Shown here: positions 39,463 through 48,016 of the stretch, piece by piece
Layout of the letters: each line of letters opens with the position of its first letter
How positions within the stretch are numbered: position 1 is the first letter of the stretch
Origin: Deltaproteobacteria bacterium
GTDB taxonomy: Bacteria > Desulfobacterota > SM23-61
Assembly (NCBI GenBank): GCA_016875165.1
Contig: VGSF01000024.1
Coordinates: forward strand, 1 to 53,351
Reading direction: 5' to 3'
DNA: 53,351 bases
Translations under genes and position numbers: made by a program
Notes under the pieces: generated by a model
The model's database searches: none
Told to the model about the DNA's origin: nothing
What the model saw: the letters and a program-made list of their open reading frames with translations, nothing else

Positions 39463-41567
39463 TTTACTTTATCATCTCATCTGCAAGCACCCTTCTCTTT
39501 TTTTTCTTCGCCCTCTTTACAAGCGCGCTGGCCCAGGTTTCCCTCCCGTTGCAGATCGATACTTCAGGCGACCCCATACAGATGCAGGCAGACCATATTT
39601 CTTACGACAGGGCTTTGAACCTTTATGTTGCCGAGGGAAAGGTGGAGATCTTACAGGGCAACCGAAAACTCACCGCAGACCGGGTTCTCCTGAATGCCAG
39701 GACCAACGAAGCTGAAGCCGCGGGAAATGTGGTTCTACTTCAAGGAGAAGATGTTCTTAGCAGCGAACGAATGAAAATCGACCTGGAAGCAAACCTGGGA
39801 ATTATCATAAAGGGATCCCTTTTCCTGAAGAAGCAAAATTTTTACCTGCGGGGGGAAGAGATCGAAAGGCTGGGTGAAGAAACCTACCGGGTAAGAAGAG
39901 GAAGTTTCACCGCCTGCGATGGGGAGTGGCCAGCCTGGCGTTTCACGGGCAGGGAGACCCTGGTAACCCTGGAGGAATATGCTTCTGTGTGGGGGGCCAC
40001 TTTTCAAGTAAAAAACTTTCCTTTGCTTTATTCTCCTTATTTGTTCTTTCCGGTGAAAACTAAGCGGCAGTCTGGCTTACTGATTCCCCGGATCAGTTAT
40101 TCGGAAACTTCCGGGGTTGAAGTGGCCAACGCCTATTTTTGGGCCATTGCCCCGAATAGGGATGCTACCTTTTACCTTGACCTGGCTTCCATAAAGGGAG
40201 TTGGTGAAGGAATAGAATACCGGTACGTCCGCAGCAAGGAAAGCGCCGGGATCTTTTACGGGTATCATACCCGAGAATGGGCGCAGTACCGGGAAAAGCG
40301 CACCGATCAGTTGGACCGCAAGCCTGACCGCTGGCAAGTGGACCTGCAGTACGAAGAGTATTTCAACCAGAACTTCTTTGCCAAGACAAAAATCAGGGAG
40401 TTAAGCGACCGCCAGTACTTCAAAGATTATGGCCAAACCTACGAGGAACGGGGGAGCGAGCAGGTTTACTCGTTTCTATCGATAACGAAGATCTGGGAAC
40501 GGTTCAGTCTTTTCGGGGAGGTCCGTCAAACCGTTGATCTGAGGCGGGATGACAAATCCACCCTGCAAAATTTCCCCGTGATGAATTTCATGGGAATCAG
40601 ACAGCAGATTTTGAACTCCCCCTTCTATTTCGGCCTGGATTCTTCCTATGGTTATTTTTGGCGAGAACAGGGGATTACCGGGCATCGTTTAGACCTTCAT
40701 CCCCGGGCTTCCCTTCCCTTGCGGTGGAAAATTTTTGAGATTACCCCGGATTTGGGAGTCAGGGAGACGATTTACAGAAGCCGCAATGGAGCAGAAGAGT
40801 CTCACAGCCGGAAATTATGGGATTTCAAAACGACAATGGCCACGGAAATTTACCGCATTTTCGAGACAGGGTCGAAAGATGTTCCGAGATGGAAACACCT
40901 GGTTCGGCCCGAGATCGTTTACACCTATATACCCGACGTGGATCAACGGCAGATTCCTGATTATGATACGCCTGTCCCGAAGACGAACGCCATTACCTAC
41001 GGCATCACCCAGCGCTTGACCGGAAAAGTTTTTGATAATGCCGGAAAAAGCCGTTACCATGAATTCGCCTATTTTAAATTGAGCCAAAGCTATGACTTAT
41101 TCGAAGCGAATCGGCGGGTAAGCCCGGGCAGTGAACCGAGCCGGCCCTTCAGTGTGATCAGGGGAGAGTTGAGAGTCCACACTTTAAAATACCTGAAAGC
41201 GGAGAAGGTAACTACCTATGACCCCAACCAGAACCGTTTTCTGACCTTTTATACCTCTGCGGAACTTACCGATTTGCGGGGCGACCGATTGAACCTGGAA
41301 TACACCTGGGCCAACGGAACCCAGGATCAGATCAACGCCAGCCTCAAAGTTAAGATAATGCCCGCCCTGGATGGTTCCTACGGGATACGTTATTCCCGTC
41401 TCGACAGTCAGACTCTGGAATCCCTTTACGGTTTGCATTACCGCCATCAGTGCTGGAGCGTAGAAATGTCTTACTCGGAAAGGCCATCCATTGCCGGCCA
41501 GCCAGCCGAAAAAAAAGCTATGGTCATGCTAACGCTCATGGGGGTGACTTCCGTCGGGAAGCAGTGA
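39459..41567 (+). CDS. lptD: LPS-assembly protein LptD
   Basis: LptD is the outer-membrane beta-barrel that inserts lipopolysaccharide with LptE. TTG 39459 gives 702 residues with a signal peptide (hydrophobic core about 4-22, cleavage near ALAQ at 23-26). An OstA/LptA-like domain follows (about 38-150), then a long barrel with alternating aromatic strands. Only two cysteines of the usual set stand out: C153 in the TACDGEWPAW motif and C665 in HQCWSV, enough for one N/C-domain disulfide. It closes the accD-folC operon. Confidence 0.9.
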   Translation: MIYFIISSASTLLFFFFALFTSALAQVSLPLQIDTSGDPIQMQADHISYDRALNLYVAEGKVEILQGNRKLTADRVLLNARTNEAEAAGNVVLLQGEDVLSSERMKIDLEANLGIIIKGSLFLKKQNFYLRGEEIERLGEETYRVRRGSFTACDGEWPAWRFTGRETLVTLEEYASVWGATFQVKNFPLLYSPYLFFPVKTKRQSGLLIPRISYSETSGVEVANAYFWAIAPNRDATFYLDLASIKGVGEGIEYRYVRSKESAGIFYGYHTREWAQYREKRTDQLDRKPDRWQVDLQYEEYFNQNFFAKTKIRELSDRQYFKDYGQTYEERGSEQVYSFLSITKIWERFSLFGEVRQTVDLRRDDKSTLQNFPVMNFMGIRQQILNSPFYFGLDSSYGYFWREQGITGHRLDLHPRASLPLRWKIFEITPDLGVRETIYRSRNGAEESHSRKLWDFKTTMATEIYRIFETGSKDVPRWKHLVRPEIVYTYIPDVDQRQIPDYDTPVPKTNAITYGITQRLTGKVFDNAGKSRYHEFAYFKLSQSYDLFEANRRVSPGSEPSRPFSVIRGELRVHTLKYLKAEKVTTYDPNQNRFLTFYTSAELTDLRGDRLNLEYTWANGTQDQINASLKVKIMPALDGSYGIRYSRLDSQTLESLYGLHYRHQCWSVEMSYSERPSIAGQPAEKKAMVMLTLMGVTSVGKQ

Positions 41568-41622
41568 TGCAGGATAAAGCCCGCCGTGCATCTCATTTAT
41601 TACCGGAAAAAGTACTGTCTTA

Positions 41623-42690
41623 TCACCGCCCGTAGAAAAGCCTTGGGGGCCTTATCTGGTGCCATACTTCATCGCAGGCCCCCAGCTCTTCTGGCGAAAG
41701 GGTAGTTTCAATGGCGCTTAAATTATGCTCTAATTGGGCAATAGAGGTTGCGCCGCAAACAATCGAGGTGATGGTTTTATTGCTCAACACCCAGGCCAGG
41801 GCAAATTTGGGCAGGGTCTTGCCGTGGTCTTCGGCGATTTTTTTCAGTTGTTGCACAGCGGCAAAATTGAGGTCATTCCAGTATTTTTGATTATAGGTGT
41901 AACCCTGATGGGCCAGACTGAACCTGGCCCCCTCCACCGGCCCCTTTTCCTTTTCATACTTTCCGGAAAGGAATCCTGCGGCCATTGGACTAAACACACA
42001 TACGCCGACGCCTTCTTCGGCGCAGAGCGGCAGAAGCTCATATTCAATATCTCGCGTAAGCAAATTATAGGGCGGTTGAATGCAGTCCCAGCTGGCCAGG
42101 TTATACTTATCGCTTATCCAGAGGGCCTTGCTAAGTTGAAAGGCCCTATAATTGGAACAGGCAAGATACCTTACCTTTCCCTGACGGACCAGGTCATCCA
42201 TGGCCCGCAGGGTCTCTTCCAGGGGCGTGTCATAATCCGGCATATGGGCGTAGTAGATGTCTATATAATCCGTATCCAGGCGTTTAAGGCTTTCTTCAAT
42301 TCCCTGCATGATATGTTTGCGGGAGAGCCCGATATCAGTGGGGCTGGTATCCTCTTTACCCTGCCAGGGGGTAAAAGGCTTCGGGCGAGCCAGGTCAATC
42401 GGCCCGGATATTTTCTGCTCGCCGTACTTTTTCCCCAATTTTAATATATGCCCGACTTTCGAGGCCAGCACAAGGGAATGGCGCTGTCCTTTAATTGCCT
42501 GGCCCACGATTTGCTCGGTTACCCCGTTGACATACATATCCGCCGTATCGATGAAGTTAACGCCGGCATCTATTGCCCGATGAATGATTCTAATCGACTC
42601 TTTTTCTTCCACCTGGCGCCCAAAAGTCATGGTGCCCAGGCAAAAAGAGGAAACCTTCAGCCCTGTCCTGCCCATCTTTCTGTATTCCAT
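41623..42690 (-). CDS. Aldo/keto reductase
   Basis: This is an NAD(P)H-dependent oxidoreductase of 355 residues. The catalytic tetrad is D48 and Y53 (FIDTADMY), K78 (ASKVG) and H149 (YYAHMPDYDTP), followed by KVRYLACSNYRAFQLSK. GGGAGGGATTAG precedes the ATG. It runs on the - strand like the GRE genes, but the IS element ending at 42715 separates it from them by about 1.8 kb. It may once have been the last gene of that operon, perhaps reducing an aldehyde product; that is inference. Confidence 0.9.
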   Translation of the reverse strand: MEYRKMGRTGLKVSSFCLGTMTFGRQVEEKESIRIIHRAIDAGVNFIDTADMYVNGVTEQIVGQAIKGQRHSLVLASKVGHILKLGKKYGEQKISGPIDLARPKPFTPWQGKEDTSPTDIGLSRKHIMQGIEESLKRLDTDYIDIYYAHMPDYDTPLEETLRAMDDLVRQGKVRYLACSNYRAFQLSKALWISDKYNLASWDCIQPPYNLLTRDIEYELLPLCAEEGVGVCVFSPMAAGFLSGKYEKEKGPVEGARFSLAHQGYTYNQKYWNDLNFAAVQQLKKIAEDHGKTLPKFALAWVLSNKTITSIVCGATSIAQLEHNLSAIETTLSPEELGACDEVWHQIRPPRLFYGR

Positions 42691-42776
42691 CTAATCCCTC
42701 CCGTTTATCGTACGTATTGTCAAAAGATTCTTACTTATAATGCTCAATTCTCTTTATTTTCAGACTCTTATTTAAA

Positions 42777-42849
42777 ATGGGCTTGCCTCCCCCTACCGAA
42801 GTAGGGTTGAATGTGGTTTGAGAAACCATCCGGACGGAGGCAAGCCCAT
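42777..42849 (+). promoter_or_regulatory. Cruciform-like hairpin hiding the transposase ribosome-binding site
   Basis: The arms ATGGGCTTGCCTCC (42777-42790) and GGAGGCAAGCCCAT (42836-42849) pair perfectly over 14 bp. Inside are two further hairpins: CCCTAC/GTAGGG (42791-42806) and TGGTTT/AAACCA (42814-42828). The GGAGG in the outer right arm is the likely SD of the transposase ATG at 42850. Folding of a read-through transcript would block translation, as known for IS10 and IS50. Confidence 0.75.
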
Positions 42850-44313
42850 ATGTCTAAAATAGCCCGCTTCGTTATCTGGATTTGCTCCAAGTTCACCAAG
42901 AACGAAATCCAACAGATTATTGCCGGCCTTCTCGAGGTTCTCGAAGACCGCAATCCAGAAGTAAAGCCAAAAGACGATTTCAAAGAGAAGCACCCCCATT
43001 ATAGAAACTTCTCGGTTGATCCCTTAGCACCCCTCACGGAGCCACAACACCTCCAGCAAGAACCTCCACCGCCCCGTGATTGGCGGGATCTCCTGGCTTC
43101 CTATGAAAAGAAATATGGCAAACCCTTATCTCCCGTAAAATACCGGGCTGGCGCCCTTCGGGTCCCGGAACGCACCCACTGCCCCTCTTGCCAAGCCCCC
43201 CATGCCTACCTCTACTACAACGACGGCCAGAAACGATCCCAACTCCTGTGCAAGGTCTGCGGAGAACTCTTTCAACAAGAAAAACGATTCCGCCAAGCAA
43301 AGACCAAGTACTACTGCCCCTACTGCCAACACGCCCTCTTCACCTGGAAACAGAGAAAAGAAGTGACCATCTACAAGTGCTGCAACGATGCCTGTCCCCA
43401 TCGAATCCGAAACATGAATAAACTGAACGAACGGGAAAAGGCGCTGGCCCCAAAACGGAGATCTCAGTTTAAGCTGTCCTACCAGTACAGAGAGTATCAT
43501 TACCAACCCCAGGAGCTAACCCATGCCCACCCAGAACCACCAACCACCGATCTGACCAGAATCCACAACGCCCCAGATATCCTCGGCCTGATCCTCACCT
43601 TTTAGGTCTCGTTTGCCCTCAGTGCCAGAAAGACGGCCCTCGTGCTGCGCTCCGTGTTCACCATCCCCATCTCCTATCAAACCGTATTGAACTACGCCGC
43701 TGCCGCCGCCTTCTATTGCCATAGCTTTAACCTATCCCATAAGGGATCCATTGGTGAAATCAGCGCTGGGGATGAAGCCTACATCAAGGTCCTGGGAAAA
43801 CATCACTATGTCTTCTTCTTCATCTCTTCCCAGAACCTCAAAATCACCGCCTACCACCTGGCCGACACCAGGGACACCCTCCCAGCTATTATCGCCATGA
43901 AAGAGGCCATCCGCACCGCAGATCCCAACCAAACTCTTATCCTGGTCACCGATGGCAACCCCTCCTATCCCGCAGGCATCCACTTCCTCAATACCGAAAG
44001 AACCGAGAATCCTTCCCTCCAGCACCGCAAAGTCATCGGACTCCAAAATCTCGATAGCGAGTCCCAAGAGTTCCGACCCTACAAACAGCTCATCGAACGA
44101 CTCAACCGAACCTTTAAGCACCATCTAAAACCATCCCACGGCTTTAACACCATCAATGGCGCTCTTGCCCTTATCACCCTTTTTGTTACCCATTACAACT
44201 TCTTGAGATACCACATGTCCCTCAATTACCAAACTCCCATCACCCTTCCTGAATTGGAAGGCATTGCCACCATCCAGGGCAAGTGGGCAAAGATCCTCTC
44301 CCTGGCCGCTTAA
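42850..44313 (+). pseudogene. DDE transposase interrupted by in-frame TAG
   Basis: The reading frame has 487 codons, of which codon 252 (43603-43605) is TAG; translation resumes in the same frame. The N-terminal part has two zinc ribbons, CPSC/CKVC and CPYC with CCNDACPH. The C-terminal part has the catalytic acids in SAGDEAYIKV (D), LVTDGNPSY (D) and LIERLNRTFK (E), resembling the IS6/IS240-type DDE domain. ATG 42850 directly follows the hairpin. The simplest reading is a nonsense mutation; TAG is a normal stop in many neighbours. Confidence 0.75.
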
Positions 44314-44517
44314 GGTAAACTCCTCTTCAATTGTCAAAGAACACTTCCTACCAATCTGCCTCTCTATCCTATTGCCATTATCAAATCACCCTTCCACCCT
44401 CTCTTACCGCCTCTCTTACCCAACACCCTCTTGTCTCTCCTACCAGGCATCTATCGTGCCCCTGCTCTCATAACTCATCCCCTACTTTTCATAGAACTTT
44501 TGACAATATCAAAGGTC

Positions 44518-46932
44518 TTAAAGCCTTTGTTCAGACCTGGCAATGATGTGGTCCTGCAGGCCTTTGCTTAAATCAACAAAATAGGTGCTGTAACCTGCAA
44601 CTCTTACGATCAGGTTGCTGTGCTTCTCCGGGTGTTTCTGGGCATCAAGAAGCGTAGCCTTATCTACCACATTAAATTGAACATGAGGAATCCCCATGTC
44701 ACACCAGGTTCTCAGGTAGTTGATGAACTTCTTTTTATTCTCCCCTTCCAGAAACTGGGGTAGGAATTTCTGATTCAAGAGCTGATTAAGGGGCTCAATC
44801 TTTGCGCAGGAGGCCAAAACCGCGGTAGGTCCGTTTTTATCCCTGCCGAACATCGGCGATAGGGTGGCATCGGCAAAGGGCTCGCCGTCTTTCCTTCCGT
44901 CGGGTGTAGCCGGTGTTCCGGAGGCCAGACCGTAAGTCGCCGATACGCCGCTTCCGTCACTTCTCCATTTGGCGCCAAACTCATTGGTAAACTCCTGCAT
45001 AACAGCATCGGAGCGTTCATGAACCTCCTTGGCCAGAAGATCCACGTAATCATCGTCATTTCCAAACTTGGGAATCCGGGTTATGACCCTCTGACGCAGA
45101 TCCTCATGCCCCTCCCAGTTCTCGTCCAGGATGTTGATGAACTCTCTCATGGTCAACTCCTTGTCGTCAAAAACCAGCTTCTTTATGGCAGCCAGGGAAT
45201 CGGCCACGTTGGTCGGACCTATAATGATACTATAGGTGTTAATAGCGGAAGTACTGTATGCCCACTCCTTTGCATCCTGACCCCTTTCAATACATCCGTC
45301 AAGAAGGGCCGACAAAAAGGGCCTGGATCCATATTTTCTGTAGAGACCTCTGCAGGTGTTCTCCAGCTTTACTATCTTGCCGAAGAAGAATCTGACTTGC
45401 TCAAGATAGGCTTCAAGCACATCCTCGATGCAGATAAAGGTTTCAGGATCAGGCGTTGGCGCTCCGTATTGCTCGCCTGTTTTCGGATTAATCCCCCTGT
45501 GCAGCGCCCACCAGAGACATTTGGGCAGGACAAAATAGCCGGTTGCCCTGCGAACCTGATTTTTACCTGGAATTTCAATATAAACGCAGCCGCTGCTGGA
45601 GTAATTATAAATATCCTCTTCAGCAACCTTCCATTTTCGCAGGAGAGGTATGATCACCTCGTCATTAAAGAGGGAAGGGTAACCACACCCAGTTCTTATG
45701 ACATCCGTGGCCGCTGAAAGCAGTTCCTTGGGAGTATTTTTGTGAACCCTCAGAGCGATGGTCGGCTGAAGGATATGAAGCCCCCTGGAAGCCTCAAGCA
45801 CAATATAGGTCATATCATTGGTGATATCATTACCGTATGCATCCTGGCCGCCAAGAGTGATCCCTTCGAGTTGTTGAACGCCGCCGTAAATACCGGTGAT
45901 CATCGGCGAATACCACATTCCCGCCTCTTCAAATTTCAGGAGGAGATGTTGCATAAGCTCAACAGCTTCCTCCCGGGTAATATTCCCTTCAGCCAGATCC
46001 TTTTGGTAATAGGGGTTAAAGAGAATATCGAACCGAGCACCACATCCGAGACTCACGAGTTCGATCTGTCTGGAAATCAGGTTGATAAACCAGAAGGACT
46101 GCAGTGCCTCGTAATATGTAGTTGCAGGTTCGGCAGGTACGCGGGTGCAAATCTCCACGATCTCTTCAAGCTGCTTTTTTCTTGCCTCATCCTTTTCACT
46201 TTCAGCCACCTCTTTTGCCTTTTGGGCATACCTTTCGGCAAAACTGGCTGTTGCATCCAGAGTGATGACAACAGCATTTAAAAATTCACACTGCTCAAGA
46301 TAGTCATCCGGGACCGTTTCTATCACCTTCTTGAGTTTTTCTTCGGCTTCCTTTTTTATTCCGTTGATCCCTTTTGTGAGCAGCTTTTCATAGTTGGGAA
46401 CCCCCAGTTCGTCCCAATGGGACCAGAGGAATGTTCCTTCATACTTGAAAAACTTTTCGAGATCTCCCTTGAATGCCTTTTTTCGAATATCGCTGAGGGT
46501 CTTGCCTTTCCAGTATTCAACAATCTTCTTCATTTCGGCGCGGCTCTCATCATCCAGGAGATTTCTGGCATCATCCGAATTCAAAGCCCGCCAAGGAGAT
46601 TGCCAGTTTATCTCGATCGGATAATAAAGATCATCCGGTGTTGATCCAGAATGGCCGATAATACGGGAGTTGGGAACAATAAAGATGCTCATGTTCTTCA
46701 GGATATGTGAAAGCGCCTTGGCGCGCCGCAGGACCATCGGTTCGCCTTCTGTGGCCTTGTACGATTCGGTCAACAGGCGGTTCCTTTCCACATTGAGTTT
46801 TACTCCCTCACGGTACATCCCTCTTGTATGTTGATCTTTTTCGTACCCCTGCCGGACATTTCTCGCCAGCTTAACTGAAATACTGTCGCGAAGCATCTTG
46901 AGCTCGTCACTTAATGCAACCGCTTTATTCAT
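44518..46932 (-). CDS. Glycyl radical enzyme 1 (PFL-like, substrate unknown)
   Basis: The 804-residue protein is a complete glycyl radical enzyme. The radical glycine is G780 in VRVAGYSTYFVDLSKGLQ, near the C-terminus. The thiyl cysteine is C449 in SSSGCVYIEIPGK, and DGCIERGQD (545-553) is another family motif. GRE eliminases such as glycerol dehydratase and CutC have Cys-x-Glu here; this protein has Cys-Val-Tyr, with Glu at 453. That argues against a standard eliminase. It is similar to GRE 2 throughout, so it arose by duplication. SD: AAGGAGACTTATA. Confidence 0.88.
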   Translation of the reverse strand: MNKAVALSDELKMLRDSISVKLARNVRQGYEKDQHTRGMYREGVKLNVERNRLLTESYKATEGEPMVLRRAKALSHILKNMSIFIVPNSRIIGHSGSTPDDLYYPIEINWQSPWRALNSDDARNLLDDESRAEMKKIVEYWKGKTLSDIRKKAFKGDLEKFFKYEGTFLWSHWDELGVPNYEKLLTKGINGIKKEAEEKLKKVIETVPDDYLEQCEFLNAVVITLDATASFAERYAQKAKEVAESEKDEARKKQLEEIVEICTRVPAEPATTYYEALQSFWFINLISRQIELVSLGCGARFDILFNPYYQKDLAEGNITREEAVELMQHLLLKFEEAGMWYSPMITGIYGGVQQLEGITLGGQDAYGNDITNDMTYIVLEASRGLHILQPTIALRVHKNTPKELLSAATDVIRTGCGYPSLFNDEVIIPLLRKWKVAEEDIYNYSSSGCVYIEIPGKNQVRRATGYFVLPKCLWWALHRGINPKTGEQYGAPTPDPETFICIEDVLEAYLEQVRFFFGKIVKLENTCRGLYRKYGSRPFLSALLDGCIERGQDAKEWAYSTSAINTYSIIIGPTNVADSLAAIKKLVFDDKELTMREFINILDENWEGHEDLRQRVITRIPKFGNDDDYVDLLAKEVHERSDAVMQEFTNEFGAKWRSDGSGVSATYGLASGTPATPDGRKDGEPFADATLSPMFGRDKNGPTAVLASCAKIEPLNQLLNQKFLPQFLEGENKKKFINYLRTWCDMGIPHVQFNVVDKATLLDAQKHPEKHSNLIVRVAGYSTYFVDLSKGLQDHIIARSEQRL

Positions 46933-47037
46933 TATAAGTCTCCTTGAAGAATATTTGATTTTAAACTCAATTTAATTTCTAAGCAGGGAGAGACCGGTGA
47001 TGGGTGATCATAGCCTGTTTTCTGTCCCGGTATTTTT

Positions 47038-47961
47038 CTACCTCCCGATTTCAACCTTCAACCCATATGATTCTATTATCTTCCTGACCCTTTCCACAGC
47101 CTCTTCCGTAGGAGGCGTGGTCCCGTCCATTGGGTAGACCCGGCCCAGCTTGGGATATTTGGATGACCCCAGCTCATGGTAGGGGAGCACCGATATCTTT
47201 TCCGCGCCTATATCTGATGCGAATCCAGCAACCTTTTTTATATTTGATTCCGAATCATTATAATCCGGGATAAGCGGTATCCTAATCCATGTTCTAACCC
47301 TTGCAGCGATTTTTTCGACATTTTCAAGGATAATCTCATTCCCGACGCCCGTCCCTTTCTTATGCATCTCCGTGTCCGTGTGCTTGATATCCACAAGTAC
47401 GAGGTCAACATGTTCAAGAACCCTCTCTATCTCCTCCCACGAAGCGTTGCCGGTAGTATCCAGGGCAGTATGAATCCCCTTTCCCCGGCATTTCTTTAAC
47501 AGCTCCCTGATAAATTTCGATTGAACCAGTGCCTCACCGCCTGATATGGTCATCCCTCCGTTTGAATTCTTATAAAATGTCCGGTCATCCTCAACCTTTT
47601 TCGCTACTTCATCTACGGTCATGTACTGTCCCGTACATTCAATAGCTTTTGCTGGGCATACCCGGGCGCATTCAAGGCAGTTGTCGCATTTATTCCACCC
47701 GATCTCCCTGCCTCTTTCGGTAAAAATGATCGCCCCGATCGGGCAGGCTTCCACACATTTTTTGCACCCGATGCATCTTATGTCATATGTCATGATTTCC
47801 TGATTCCGGTTCATTGACTCCGGGTTACTGCACCATTTACAGGCCAGGGAACACCCCTTCATGAAGACGGTCGTTCTGATTCCGGGACCGTCGTGAAGAG
47901 AAAATTTCTGGATGTTAAATACCAGTCCCTTGTGATTATTTTCAGGATCTTTTGAACTCAC
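47038..47961 (-). CDS. Glycyl radical enzyme activating enzyme (radical SAM)
   Basis: This 307-residue enzyme cleaves S-adenosylmethionine to place the radical on a GRE glycine. The radical SAM cluster is C37, C41, C44 in GCSLACKWC. An inserted ferredoxin-like domain has two 4Fe-4S motifs: C63, C66, C69, C73 and C92, C95, C98, C102. The SAM-binding GGE reads TISGGEALVQ. It lies between the two GRE genes and is the only activase here, so it probably serves both. Confidence 0.93.
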   Translation of the reverse strand: MSSKDPENNHKGLVFNIQKFSLHDGPGIRTTVFMKGCSLACKWCSNPESMNRNQEIMTYDIRCIGCKKCVEACPIGAIIFTERGREIGWNKCDNCLECARVCPAKAIECTGQYMTVDEVAKKVEDDRTFYKNSNGGMTISGGEALVQSKFIRELLKKCRGKGIHTALDTTGNASWEEIERVLEHVDLVLVDIKHTDTEMHKKGTGVGNEIILENVEKIAARVRTWIRIPLIPDYNDSESNIKKVAGFASDIGAEKISVLPYHELGSSKYPKLGRVYPMDGTTPPTEEAVERVRKIIESYGLKVEIGR

Positions 47962-48016
47962 AGTATTGATCTCCTTTGGTTCCGTATTCCCTCAGGCAAA
48001 GCCATAGGAATGCTTA

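Larger units (their letters stand above)
42715..44508 (+). mobile_element. Insertion sequence with DDE transposase
   Basis: The terminal repeats TATTGTCAAAAG (42715-42726) and CTTTTGACAATA (44497-44508) bound a 1794-base element; matching continues imperfectly inward. It contains one transposase reading frame split by a stop. No convincing target duplication is visible: the flanks are CGTACG and TCAAAG. The right end lies 9 bases from the GRE 1 stop and the left end 24 bases from the aldo/keto reductase start. A 183-base pyrimidine-rich stretch follows the transposase. Confidence 0.8.

Noticed and set aside
41734..42444. A 236-codon + strand frame opposite the aldo/keto reductase.
   Set aside because: The - strand frame has all reductase motifs and an SD; the + frame matches nothing I recognise.
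42811..42849. Upstream ATG start of the transposase at 42811.
   Set aside because: It lies inside the hairpin loop without an SD; ATG 42850 gives a clean start after GGAGG.
43603..43605. Pyrrolysine at the transposase TAG.
   Set aside because: TAG is used as a normal stop by several nearby essential genes, and no pyl gene or PYLIS-like element was seen.
45019..46281. Long + strand frames opposite GRE 1.
   Set aside because: They mirror the GRE coding frame, which has clear catalytic motifs.
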